A stretch of DNA of 62,306 nucleotides from Methylophaga sp. UBA2689 (GTDB lineage: Bacteria > Pseudomonadota > Gammaproteobacteria > Nitrosococcales > Methylophagaceae). Where the stretch lies: NCBI GenBank assembly GCA_002354555.1, contig DELT01000094.1, positions 1-62,306 of the forward strand, written 5' to 3'. Positions 9,068 to 19,841 of the stretch are shown here, one piece after another. The notes under the pieces were generated by a model, which was given only the letters and a program-made list of their open reading frames with translations, did not search any database and was not told the origin of the DNA. How positions within the stretch are numbered: the stretch's first letter is position 1; every line of letters begins with the position of its first letter. The position numbers and the translations under genes are program-made.

Positions 9068-9084
9068 CTGGCATGATTGTCGCA
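9068..9084 (+). promoter_or_regulatory. Sigma-54 (-24/-12) promoter of the DUF4168 gene
   Basis: The sequence CTGGCATGATTGTCGCA has GG (9070-9071) and GC (9082-9083) with the exact 10-nt spacing of RpoN promoters; it deviates from the consensus TGGCAC-N5-TTGCA at about two positions. It lies about 40 bp upstream of the ATG at 9125 and faces away from the adjacent sigma-54 activator/kinase genes. Upstream dyads TGGC-N6-GCCA (8949-8962) and TTGAC-N16-GTCAA (8965-8990) are possible activator sites. Confidence 0.65.
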
Positions 9085-9124
9085 ATCGCATGTATGTGTT
9101 CCACACTCAATAAAGGAAAACACC

Positions 9125-9502
9125 ATGAAAAAAACAGCTATTTTTGCTTCAATCTTAATGGCTTTAGGTCTAAGCGCTCCTGCTTTTGCAGAACAACCAC
9201 AACAGGCAGCTCCTCAAGCTCCAATGCCTGAAACTGCTCCAGCAACTGATTTCAGTGATACTGAGTTGCAAAAATTTGCCGATGTTCAAGATGATCTTGA
9301 AGAAATTCGTGATGAATATTCAGGTCGTCTGGAAAGTACTGAAGATCCTGACCAAGCCGCCCAGTTACAACAGGAAGCCAGCCAGAAAATGGTTCAAACC
9401 GTTCAAGATGAAGGTCTGGATGTTGAGACATATAGCAATATCGCTTTAGCTATCCAAAGCGATGCTCAATTACGCAACAAAGTACAATCTATGCTGAACT
9501 AA
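9125..9502 (+). CDS. Exported DUF4168 protein
   Basis: A 125-residue secreted protein: Sec signal peptide (MKKTAIFASILMALGLSAPAFA), a short Pro/Gln/Ala-rich linker and a DUF4168-type helical domain with the typical FSDTELQKFADVQ start and periodic Asp/Glu/Gln residues. The function of DUF4168 is not established. The ATG follows AAAGGAAAA; an upstream in-frame TTG at 9077 overlaps the promoter and is rejected. It is preceded by a sigma-54 promoter and diverges from a two-component system carrying a sigma-54 activator, so it is probably that system's direct target. A terminator follows. Confidence 0.87.
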   Translation: MKKTAIFASILMALGLSAPAFAEQPQQAAPQAPMPETAPATDFSDTELQKFADVQDDLEEIRDEYSGRLESTEDPDQAAQLQQEASQKMVQTVQDEGLDVETYSNIALAIQSDAQLRNKVQSMLN

Positions 9503-9526
9503 ACATGCTTTAGCTACGTATGACGT

Positions 9527-9556
9527 TAAAAGGCCGGGGCTCACCCGGCCTTTTCG
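9527..9556. terminator. Bidirectional terminator between DUF4168 and czcA genes
   Basis: A perfect stem of AAAAGGCCGGG (9528-9538) with its complement (9544-9554) around a 5-nt loop; the flanking A and T runs make it functional in both directions between two convergent genes. Confidence 0.85.
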
Positions 9557-9573
9557 TTTTTAGCCAACCGGCC

Positions 9574-12705
<3,132 letters not shown>

Positions 12706-13932
12706 CTAGTGATCATGGGTGGCGCCGGATTTAAGCACCTCTGCCTTGAGCAGAAAACTGTTTGTCGTCACATACTGGCTGCCTGGTTTTAACCCCGAAA
12801 GCACTTCGATATAATCCGCTCCCTGTTTGCCAAATGTGAGCATTCTGACTTCAAATGTATTGCCATAACGAACAAACACCACCGGCATATCCCGATAGGA
12901 TTGAATAGCACTGTGTTTTACAGCCAGTTCAGCAGGGTATTGTTCAACTGTCACTTCAGCATTAACATGCATACCAGGACGCCAATGCCCCGCTGCATTG
13001 GTAATTTCCGCACGGGCCCGGGCAATGTGACCTCCGGTCATTTTGGGGGAGATGTAACTGATTTTTCCCTCAGCTGATTCATGTTGATGTAAATCATTCA
13101 CCTTGACCGGCATACCGACCCGTAATTGTTCGATATCGGCTGGAAACATCGACAGCTCAACCCAGACTCGGGATAAATCACTAACTTCCAGCAAACTGCC
13201 CATATCACTGTGATCACCGGCATTGGCCATACGCCGGGTGACTTCACCGTTGGCTGGACTACGGATAGAGTAGCTTTGTAAAGTGGTTTGATTACGCACG
13301 GTCACTAGCACCTGACCTTTTTTGACTTTATCGCCGGTGTTGACCATCACCGATTCAATAATGCCGGGATACGGCGCATGCACCCGATACTGGCGGTCCT
13401 CCGCTACACTTACTACACCATAGAGGGAATTGGTTATTGATAAGGTTTGTGGTTCAGCTGACTCAGTTTCTATTCCTGATAGCGTTATCATGCGATCCGC
13501 TATCGTGCTGCGACCTTCAAAACTTTCATAGTGCCAATGATGGGACTTACCCTGATATTCTGCTTCCACAACCACTTCAAATGAATGTGGTTCGTCTATA
13601 ACCGTATCCCCTAACAGATAATCAGCTTCGGTCGTAAAGTCGATAAGATTCTGCTCATCGTCCAGCCGCGTTAACGTTACCGTTAAATTGATCTGCTGAG
13701 GATCGACTGGCTTTCCATGTTCATAGGCATAAACCCGCATTTCCGGTGGTACGCCCTGTTCATAAATGGTTATTTCCACCGCAAAGTTTTCATTTTCCAA
13801 TAACCGTCCACCATGCGGTCCTTCGAGGGTTTCTTCGTGATCATGCTGTTCTTTATGAGCATGATCGGTCGCCGCTAGAACCACTGAACTCGACAGTGCC
13901 AGCAGGCTAAAAAATAAGGTGCTTAATTTCAT
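12706..13932 (-). CDS. czcB: Periplasmic adaptor of the metal efflux pump, CzcB type
   Basis: A 408-residue membrane-fusion protein that links CzcA to the outer-membrane channel. It has a signal peptide, a His-rich N-terminal segment after cleavage (TDHAHKEQHDHEE) and an HDH terminus, both plausible metal-capture sites as in CzcB. The central lipoyl/barrel-sandwich region includes VNTGDKVKKGQVLV and SPANGEVTRRMANAGD, followed by the beta-barrel domain. The gap to czcC is four bases. Confidence 0.9.
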   Translation of the reverse strand: MKLSTLFFSLLALSSSVVLAATDHAHKEQHDHEETLEGPHGGRLLENENFAVEITIYEQGVPPEMRVYAYEHGKPVDPQQINLTVTLTRLDDEQNLIDFTTEADYLLGDTVIDEPHSFEVVVEAEYQGKSHHWHYESFEGRSTIADRMITLSGIETESAEPQTLSITNSLYGVVSVAEDRQYRVHAPYPGIIESVMVNTGDKVKKGQVLVTVRNQTTLQSYSIRSPANGEVTRRMANAGDHSDMGSLLEVSDLSRVWVELSMFPADIEQLRVGMPVKVNDLHQHESAEGKISYISPKMTGGHIARARAEITNAAGHWRPGMHVNAEVTVEQYPAELAVKHSAIQSYRDMPVVFVRYGNTFEVRMLTFGKQGADYIEVLSGLKPGSQYVTTNSFLLKAEVLKSGATHDH

Positions 13933-13936
13933 CGGA

Positions 13937-15232
13937 CTATTCCTGATAACTGGCAGTAAAGATTGAGCGGCTTAAAGGCATTCCGGTTAACCGTTCAAGT
14001 TCAAGTAACTGGGTATGTACAGCGGTTTGTGCTTCAATCAGATCTCGTTCAACAGTGAAGGCTTCGCGTTGTGCATCAATCCATTGCAAGACGTTGTATT
14101 GCCCTGATTGATACCCGGCTTCCGTCTGTTTCAACAGCTCATGCGTCAAAGGCGTCAGCGTTTTTTGCAGCCGATCGATTTGTTGATGGTTATTCAGCAT
14201 GGCCTGATAGATTTCCAATAAGGCCATCCGCAATTCGGTTTGCGTCAGCTGTTGCTGCAATAAGCCAGCTTCATATTCCGCATGTGCCGCCGCGATATTG
14301 CCCTGATTGCGGTCGTATAACTGCAGCGGCATTGAAAAACTGAACACCAGAGCATTGTCGTTTTGGCCTTCCAGACGACGAATACCGGCGCCGAAGCTGA
14401 AATCAGATCTGGATTTAGCTTCACTCAGACGTAATTGGGCTTCACGTAAGCGGATTAAGCTATGGCTCTGTAAAAATGTCGGGGAATGCAGAATGGCCTG
14501 TTCCAACGTATCCTGTTCCGGCAAAGTTGGCAGTTGCTGTAATTGCCCTTCCAACTGGGCAAAATCGACTTCTTCTCCCCAACTGGCTGCAACTTGCTGA
14601 TAAGCAAGTTTGCGTTGTCCATTTAGCTGTTGCTGTCTGGACTCAGAGCGTTCAAGCAACAATTGCATACGTAAAACATCTGCCTGACCAACCGCTCCGG
14701 CAGCAGCCCGTTGTTGTATAACCTCCAAGGCCTGCTTCTCAATCTGAATACGCCTTTGATTCCAGCTTACTAATGCATCTATCCGTAACGCCTGCAGATA
14801 CTTAGCGGTCACATCAGAAAGCGTGTCCAGACGCTGGATCTCAAATTGCTGTTGCAATTGACTGGATTTGGCATCGACCAGATCGACGCGTTTCTGCCGT
14901 TTATCGCCCATTTCAACAAGCTGGCTTAACGATAACGTGAATTCCGCACCGGAAAGACCCCGACTATTGCCGGTGCCCAGCACATTTTCCAAATCTGCCT
15001 GTAATTGCGGATTGGGTGGCAACCCAGCCTGCAGTTTCTGCGCTTCAAGCGCTCGCTGTTGATAAGGAAATTGTTGTAATCTCGGACTCAGTAATAACGT
15101 GCGCTCTAGCGCTGTGGCCAGATTCAGACTCGTTTGGTTATCCGCATGCACTGCTGACGTCGCTAACAATAAAGAGGTCAGCAACAGCGCTATCAATACC
15201 CTGTCGGCGAGCGAATTTAGTTGATAATTCAT
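13937..15232 (-). CDS. czcC: Outer-membrane channel of the metal efflux pump, CzcC type
   Basis: A TolC-family outer membrane efflux protein of about 431 residues with signal peptide and two long coiled-coil repeats rich in Gln, Leu and Ala, including LPPNPQLQADLENVLG, typical of CzcC-like proteins. The ATG at 15232 is chosen because a GGAG site lies six bases upstream; the alternative ATG at 15244 overlaps that site. It is the first gene of the czcCBA operon. No czcRS-type regulator is adjacent. Confidence 0.9.
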   Translation of the reverse strand: MNYQLNSLADRVLIALLLTSLLLATSAVHADNQTSLNLATALERTLLLSPRLQQFPYQQRALEAQKLQAGLPPNPQLQADLENVLGTGNSRGLSGAEFTLSLSQLVEMGDKRQKRVDLVDAKSSQLQQQFEIQRLDTLSDVTAKYLQALRIDALVSWNQRRIQIEKQALEVIQQRAAAGAVGQADVLRMQLLLERSESRQQQLNGQRKLAYQQVAASWGEEVDFAQLEGQLQQLPTLPEQDTLEQAILHSPTFLQSHSLIRLREAQLRLSEAKSRSDFSFGAGIRRLEGQNDNALVFSFSMPLQLYDRNQGNIAAAHAEYEAGLLQQQLTQTELRMALLEIYQAMLNNHQQIDRLQKTLTPLTHELLKQTEAGYQSGQYNVLQWIDAQREAFTVERDLIEAQTAVHTQLLELERLTGMPLSRSIFTASYQE

Positions 15233-15343
15233 GATGAACTCCATAACACCACCTGCTGAAAAGCCGGCAGCTAAACATTAAATTGTTTAAAACGTTATGA
15301 AGTTAAGCGTTGGGGGGCGGTAAAAGAGGGGAATAATACAAAG

Positions 15344-15655
15344 TCACCAGCTGACTGCTGCTGGTGTTAGCAACGGCATCAGCCGACTGCTGCTGGTGTT
15401 AGCAACGGCATCAGCCGTCCGAGCCTGAAAAAATAGTGAATAACTGACTAAATCCGCAACCAGGTGCAAATGCAGCTGATGATCATGATCAATATCCTCA
15501 TGCTGATAGTGATGATCAGCATGGCTATGCGCAATACTCAAATGGGCTGAATAATGATCGTCGGGGAGATGAGCCACAGATGCACTAACGCCACTGACCA
15601 TCAATAAATTGATGATTACAAATATAGCCGTCAGTATGCGTAAGCGGTGAGTCAT
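15344..15655 (-). CDS. Small exported His-rich protein with altered C-terminus
   Basis: A 103-residue product with a signal peptide (about residues 1-26) and a segment with at least 16 His among Asp/Gln/Leu (HSHADHHYQHEDIDHDHQ), typical of small metal-associated proteins next to czc/cop genes. The last part is encoded by a 32-bp tandem duplication. Because 32 is not a multiple of three, the second copy is read in a new frame and ends at a TGA at 15344. Removing one copy would restore a frame ending NTSSSQLVTLYYSPLLPPPNA with a stop near 15303, which resembles the Pro-rich ends of such proteins. Probably part of the czc locus; metal buffering is inferred. Confidence 0.7.
   Translation of the reverse strand: MTHRLRILTAIFVIINLLMVSGVSASVAHLPDDHYSAHLSIAHSHADHHYQHEDIDHDHQLHLHLVADLVSYSLFFQARTADAVANTSSSRLMPLLTPAAVSW
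15353..15416. repeat. Perfect 32-bp tandem duplication
   Basis: Two adjacent identical 32-bp copies (15353-15384 and 15385-15416, beginning GACTGCTGCTGGTG) lie in the 3' part of the His-rich gene. The perfect identity suggests a recent slippage event; it changes the reading frame of the gene's end. Confidence 0.95.
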
Positions 15656-15687
15656 TAATCAATTCTAGCGTGATTGCATAGTTAAAG

Positions 15688-15948
15688 TCAGCCTTTTAAC
15701 AACACGGCATTTTCAGGAATATCCTGTTTTAACGTTTCACAGTCACCCTGGGCCGGTTGCTGTTCTGGAGTACGGTTTTTATACCAGATACGGCAAAAAC
15801 CCGGTGACGGAATATATTCAGCAGGTACTGCGCTGGATGATCCCGAATAACGATCGCTGTTGACGACACCATAAGCAGCACAACTGCTCATAGCAGCCAG
15901 TATCGGCAATATCAGTAGTCGTTGAAGACAGGTTATCGATAATTTCAT
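15688..15948 (-). CDS. Small lipoprotein of unknown function
   Basis: An 86-residue product beginning MKLSITCLQRLLILPILAAMSSC: the hydrophobic segment ends in a lipobox (AMSSC), predicting a lipoprotein. The mature part contains FCRIWYKNRTPEQQPAQGDC, a Cys- and Pro-rich signature that I recall in small hypothetical lipoproteins, and ends in a hydrophobic NAVLLKG. The ATG at 15948 follows an AGGAATTACAAG sequence; a longer frame upstream would overlap the symporter gene. It lies 25 bp after the symporter stop on the same strand and is probably co-transcribed. Confidence 0.65.
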   Translation of the reverse strand: MKLSITCLQRLLILPILAAMSSCAAYGVVNSDRYSGSSSAVPAEYIPSPGFCRIWYKNRTPEQQPAQGDCETLKQDIPENAVLLKG

Positions 15949-15973
15949 CTTGTAATTCCTCAGCAATGTCTGG

Positions 15974-17368
15974 CTATTGAGCATCTGCCAGTTTGGCGGC
16001 TTTTGCAGCAGGTCTATCAACGCAAGTAAAGGCAATTAAGTTGGCAAAAAAACCAACCACCAAAGCATCAATCTGCCATGGCTGCTGTAAAACCACATTC
16101 CAGACAATGGCAGAGCCGATTCCAGCCACCGCTCCGGCAATAAAACGTTTACGACTCACATAACAGCCCAGAATTGCCATCGTCAAAGGCACTAACACGG
16201 TTGGGGCCCAAAAGTTATACGCATAAATCAGAATATCGATTACGCTATCAATCGATAAAGCAAAAACCATTGATGCAATGCCCACTAACAATGTGACCAC
16301 ACGAGCGAGCATTAATTCTGCTTTGGCGGTTAATGGTGTTTTTCGTAATGGCCTGACAATATCATTACTGAAGGCAATTGATGCCGAATTTAAAAACGAG
16401 TCTGCTGAAGACATAATGATAGAAACAATGGCTGCTGCCACAATACCTTGCAGGATTGGCGGCACAGCCTGTTGAATAACATAAGGCATCGCTAAATTAG
16501 CATCTAGTGACGGCTGCATGGCTAATGCCACTAAACCAATCAAACCGGTAATGGCAAAAAACGGAATCGAAAACAATCCGCTTAATAATGACCCACGAAT
16601 AACATCTTTACTGCTTTTACCAATTAACAACCGTTGCAAATAGGGTGGTACCAACGTTTCACCCAGCATGAATGTCATAAATAACGATAATAATGCAATA
16701 ACTGCCAATGGTTCTGTGGGTAAGGTAAAGTGCGTTGCAGGTAAATTGTTTTGCATGGCCTGCCAGCCGCCAACATGCTGTAAACCAAAATACAATGTCA
16801 TCGGGATGCCGAAGGCCAGCACGATAAACTGAATAATATCGGTCCAGACCACGGAACGCATTCCACCAACCGTTGCATATGCGATAACAATGCCGCAACC
16901 AATCAATACGCCCCACACCCGATCAACATCGAGAAACAGGTTAAACACATAACCCATAGCACCAATTTGGGCGCCGAGGATCCCCGCACACAGGGCGAGC
17001 GAAAATACACCACTGAATAGCCGGGCCCCTTTACCGTAATGTTCATCCATAATATCGCCTACTGAAATGGCATTTGGATAACGCATCATTTGCGGTGCAA
17101 TATAGCGGGCGACCAGAATTTCTTTTATGCTAAAGCCCCATAACGCAACAATATTACTGATGCCAACCAGAAATACCTTTTCGGCATTTCCCATGGAAAA
17201 TCCACCACCGATAAACGATGCCGATAAAGTGGCAAATATCACCAGCATGCCAAAAGATTTCCCTGCCAGAGCATAATCCTGCATGGTTTTTATGCCACGT
17301 CCGGCCCACAAGCCTATAAGCAGCACAAAAAACAGGTAAATAATTACAACAAGGGTTTCCATATCCAC
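15974..17368 (-). CDS. Sodium:solute symporter (SSS family)
   Basis: A 464-residue inner-membrane protein with about 12-13 transmembrane helices. It begins with an outside-in helix (VVIIYLFFVLLIGLWAGR), then GRGIKTMQDYALAGKSFG and SFIGGGFSMGNAEK, characteristic of the SSS fold shared with PutP and PanF, which couples solute entry to Na+. The substrate cannot be told; the closest general type is the uncharacterised branch with GGMRSVVWTDIIQF. A lipoprotein gene follows on the same strand. Confidence 0.85.
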   Translation of the reverse strand: MDMETLVVIIYLFFVLLIGLWAGRGIKTMQDYALAGKSFGMLVIFATLSASFIGGGFSMGNAEKVFLVGISNIVALWGFSIKEILVARYIAPQMMRYPNAISVGDIMDEHYGKGARLFSGVFSLALCAGILGAQIGAMGYVFNLFLDVDRVWGVLIGCGIVIAYATVGGMRSVVWTDIIQFIVLAFGIPMTLYFGLQHVGGWQAMQNNLPATHFTLPTEPLAVIALLSLFMTFMLGETLVPPYLQRLLIGKSSKDVIRGSLLSGLFSIPFFAITGLIGLVALAMQPSLDANLAMPYVIQQAVPPILQGIVAAAIVSIIMSSADSFLNSASIAFSNDIVRPLRKTPLTAKAELMLARVVTLLVGIASMVFALSIDSVIDILIYAYNFWAPTVLVPLTMAILGCYVSRKRFIAGAVAGIGSAIVWNVVLQQPWQIDALVVGFFANLIAFTCVDRPAAKAAKLADAQ

Positions 17369-17417
17369 TTATCCAAGAAATGAAGTCTGGTAGAAGCTTA
17401 CGTGTTTTTCAGGCATT

Positions 17418-17455
17418 AAAAAACCACCCGAGACAATGTCTGGGGTGGTTTCAAT
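17418..17455 (-). terminator. Terminator downstream of the yjfB-like gene
   Basis: Stem AAACCACCC (17421-17429) with GGGTGGTTT plus an inner AGAC/GTCT pairing around a 3-nt loop; the A run before it gives a U tract on the minus strand. It closes the small-protein cluster upstream and separates it from the symporter gene. Confidence 0.75.
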
Positions 17456-17486
17456 AAAACTTGTACTATGAAACGTTAAATTCTTG

Positions 17487-17678
17487 TCACACTTTTACGT
17501 TAATGATGTTGCCTAAATTTCCCTGAGGCACCGGAACAGCATCCAGTAATTTCAATACTGCCTGGCCTTGGGCCTCAATCTGATCATTGCTAAGTTTAAG
17601 CGTCGCAACCATTTGTTGCTGGGCTGACTGCTGAACGGACAACTGACTTGCCATTGCAGCAACATTCGTTGTATCCAT
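17487..17678 (-). CDS. YjfB-like putative motility protein
   Basis: A 63-residue protein matching the YjfB motility family: N-terminal SxxAAMASQLSVQQSA-like amphipathic helix, a central KLSNDQIEAQGQAVLKLLD and the short C-terminal GNIINVKV. Members are small, often next to flagellar or envelope genes, and their role is unproved. A GGGAGG site precedes the ATG. No flagellar gene is in the window. Confidence 0.75.
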   Translation of the reverse strand: MDTTNVAAMASQLSVQQSAQQQMVATLKLSNDQIEAQGQAVLKLLDAVPVPQGNLGNIINVKV

Positions 17679-17720
17679 CTATGCCTCCCTAAAACTTATT
17701 CTAAATGTTATATCGGCAGC

Positions 17721-18077
17721 TTATTTCAAAACTTTATCAGCAATTTGTTCAACAACAAACCCCAATACCTGCCGTATTTCATTTCGTGGCTGATCTTCCA
17801 TCTCAGCAATCTCAGCAGCTGAGTGACCTTCAGACCAATGTTGACGGACAATACGCATTTTTTCAGCCGTTAATGAACTAAGCACTTCTGCTGTCATTTG
17901 ATCCTCTATAAATTCAGGATCTACTTCACTTAGCTCCAGCTCACCGGTTACCGGCATTCTATCCTGCTGTCCCCATCTTTCCAGTAACAGACCCGCTTTG
18001 CTGATCCGTTCCTTACGCTGGTTTTGCAAGGCTTCAATCCGCACTTTACCAGCAGTACGATTCAGTTTTTTTCCCAC
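17721..18077 (-). CDS. Uncharacterised protein with helix-turn-helix-like C-terminus
   Basis: About 118 residues, not recognised. The N-terminal third is basic and helical (RTAGKVRIEALQNQRKERI), the middle acidic, and the C-terminal half (LTAEKMRIVRQHWSEGHSAAEIAEMEDQPRNEIRQVLGFV) reads like a sigma-70-region-4/HTH helix pair. The GTG at 18077, with AGGTG five bases before it, is the most plausible start; a TTG at 18134 is possible but adds 19 atypical residues. It sits between the YqjE-like and YjfB-like genes on the same strand, so it may be part of that operon. Confidence 0.5.
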   Translation of the reverse strand: MGKKLNRTAGKVRIEALQNQRKERISKAGLLLERWGQQDRMPVTGELELSEVDPEFIEDQMTAEVLSSLTAEKMRIVRQHWSEGHSAAEIAEMEDQPRNEIRQVLGFVVEQIADKVLK

Positions 18078-18152
18078 AGCACACCTGCCTGACGTCAATG
18101 AACTGAATGTTAATAACTTTTGATGACCAGCCAATTAGCGGTCAGAAAAGCA

Positions 18153-18587
18153 TTATTTTTCTTCAAAGAAACGCTTAAACACGTCTTTCGCCGTATTACG
18201 CGTGTCTTCATTGTAACCGACAACCAACCCGGCAAGTAAAGTCGCTAAAACCGATTTGCCAGGATGCTGATGTACAATCTTGCTGAGTGCAGGTGTAATA
18301 ACTGCTTGCAGAACATTTTCCAAATCATCCACATCCGGTTTATTGGACCTCTGTACGCCCGAGGATGCCTGTTTTGTGCGGTAAACTGCAAATTTTGCTA
18401 CCAACATCACCAGGATGGCAGTAAGAGCATAACCACCAGCGGTGATGACGGCAGCAATATTTGGAGGGTAATGAGTCAATAACGCAAGATAGACGGCATA
18501 ACCAGCGAAGCCAAGCGCAAATATGCCTAACAGAGTTGCCACTGCTAGTGCTACGGTATTAATTTGTACTCTTGATCGCCAGCCCAT
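18153..18587 (-). CDS. YqjE-like (holin superfamily) membrane protein
   Basis: A 144-residue protein with two closely spaced transmembrane helices (about residues 12-34 and 43-66), as in YqjE/phage-holin-like membrane proteins, then a soluble helical tail (DVDDLENVLQAVITPALSKIV) and another hydrophobic stretch (SVLATLLAGLVVGY). In Escherichia coli yqjE follows yqjD; the same order is seen here with the DUF883 gene upstream at 43 bp. A role in the envelope or in ribosome tethering is inferred from context only. Confidence 0.6.
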   Translation of the reverse strand: MGWRSRVQINTVALAVATLLGIFALGFAGYAVYLALLTHYPPNIAAVITAGGYALTAILVMLVAKFAVYRTKQASSGVQRSNKPDVDDLENVLQAVITPALSKIVHQHPGKSVLATLLAGLVVGYNEDTRNTAKDVFKRFFEEK

Positions 18588-18630
18588 ATATATCTCCTGT
18601 GGCTTGTTTCCATATTATAATGAGATGGAA

Positions 18631-18900
18631 TTACCGATCCAGGATTTTACCAAGAACCAAACCAACACCAAATGCGACAGCCATACTGCTGTAAGGGTGG
18701 CTTTCTACTTCGCTTTGGACTTTGCCAAACGATTCTTTCACCTGGTCCTGAGCCTGTCCTGCCGCGACTTTAACACGATCCTGGCTATCTTTGGCATAAG
18801 CGGAGGTCATCTCTCTTAATGTCTTTGTGACTTCTGCAAAATCCTTACGTAAAGTATCCAGTTGTTCCTGAAGTTCCTGATTGCTAGCTTGAGTTGCCAT
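18631..18900 (-). CDS. DUF883 (YqjD/ElaB-like) membrane-anchored protein
   Basis: An 89-residue tail-anchored protein: a long amphipathic helix (LQEQLDTLRKDFAEVTKTLREM and on), the conserved SHPYSSMAVAFGVGLVLG glycine-zipper membrane helix at the C-terminus, and a terminal Arg. Family members YqjD, ElaB and YgaM anchor stationary-phase ribosomes to the inner membrane in E. coli. An AAGGAG site precedes the ATG. It starts the local small-protein operon that continues with the YqjE-like gene. Confidence 0.85.
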   Translation of the reverse strand: MATQASNQELQEQLDTLRKDFAEVTKTLREMTSAYAKDSQDRVKVAAGQAQDQVKESFGKVQSEVESHPYSSMAVAFGVGLVLGKILDR

Positions 18901-18979
18901 TTGACTATCTCCTTGAATAAAGTTTACTGATTAAAACTGTTTAATCTTTGACACCAGTGTTAAACCAATTACTTCAAAA

Positions 18980-19165
18980 TTAATCGGTTGCTTCTTCTAT
19001 CGCGTCACCACTTTCTTCTACGCTTTCATCGATGGCTTCACCTGCTTCTTCTGCTGGACCTTGATCTTCACATGCTGTGAGAAAACCGGCACCCGATAAA
19101 ACAAAAGCCATTAATAAGACTTTGGATAAAAAGCGAAATGGATTTGAATCAGTATTTTTGAACAT
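18980..19165 (-). CDS. Small acidic lipoprotein
   Basis: A 61-residue predicted lipoprotein with a hydrophobic signal and lipobox LTAC, then a mature peptide made mostly of Glu, Asp, Ala and Gly (AGEAIDESVEESGDAIEE), an amphipathic acidic helix. It resembles entericidin-like toxic lipopeptides in layout but is much more acidic. The ATG at 19165 is nine bases after GAGG; ATG 19171 is also possible. It diverges from the DUF1328 gene. Confidence 0.65.
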   Translation of the reverse strand: MFKNTDSNPFRFLSKVLLMAFVLSGAGFLTACEDQGPAEEAGEAIDESVEESGDAIEEATD

Positions 19166-19378
19166 AATCATTTACCTCATACTTGAAGAAATTAAACATC
19201 GGAAAAAATGTATAAATCGGTTATTAATTTTGAATTAGTGAAACATTTTTTGACTCACTTTTTCAAGTGTACTCTCAAGCTAACTTTTTGAGTTAAATTT
19301 CGCTTTAACCTGTGTTAAGGAGCTTTTTTTTTAAAAATCCTATGGTGTAAGTCCTTTCAACTTTAACAAGGATATACC

Positions 19379-19543
19379 ATGATTAGTTGGGCGTTAACAT
19401 TTCTGATTATCGCAATTATTGCAGGTGTTTTAGGCTTCAGTGGCGTTGCAGGAACTGCAAGCAGTATTGCCTGGATTCTATTTGTGGTGGGTTTAGTACT
19501 TGCATTAATATTTTTTATCACCGGACGCAGACCTCCGCTTTAA
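19379..19543 (+). CDS. DUF1328 (YtjA-like) small membrane protein
   Basis: A 54-residue protein with two membrane helices: begins [20 protein letters not shown], then [20 protein letters not shown] and a C-terminal TGRRPPL. This is the full DUF1328/YtjA pattern (GFxGxAGxAxxIAxxLFxVGxxL...TGRR). An AACAAGGA site precedes the ATG. Function is unknown; relatives are induced in stationary or osmotic stress together with YqjD-like and entericidin genes, as clustered here. Confidence 0.85.
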   Translation: MISWALTFLIIAIIAGVLGFSGVAGTASSIAWILFVVGLVLALIFFITGRRPPL

Positions 19544-19660
19544 CGCAATTCATTATTAAAAGTTTCTAAAATTAATTAATTAAAATAATCAAACAAGGCC
19601 AAGATTATAAATCTAGGCTCATCATTAACGCAGGATTGAAATGAGATAAAGTCACCCCAG

Positions 19661-19706
19661 CCATTTAATTTATTTGGTTGGCTTTGCCTACCAAATAGTT
19701 AAATGG
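19661..19706 (+). other. Long hairpin, possible small-RNA domain
   Basis: A 46-nt inverted repeat: CCATTTAA (19661-19668) pairs with TTAAATGG (19699-19706), then ATTTGGT with ACCAAAT and GGC with GCC around a TTT loop, giving 18 pairs. It lies in a 298-bp gap after the DUF1328 gene and ten bases before a terminator, a layout consistent with a 3'UTR-derived or independent small RNA. No known family recognised. Confidence 0.4.
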
Positions 19707-19715
19707 TTACCTTTT

Positions 19716-19750
19716 GGCACTGCCCGTTTTTCGGGTAGTGTCTTTTTTTT
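19716..19750 (+). terminator. Terminator after the DUF1328 gene
   Basis: Ten-pair stem GCACTGCCCG (19717-19726) with CGGGTAGTGT (two G-U pairs), a TTTTT loop and a run of eight T. Confidence 0.85.
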
Positions 19751-19841
19751 GGATTAACGATAATTTATTAGATTGACTTCGCATATTTCCGGGGTATATT
19801 TCATTCCCATCATATTTTCTTAGTGGATATTAGGAACGCTT

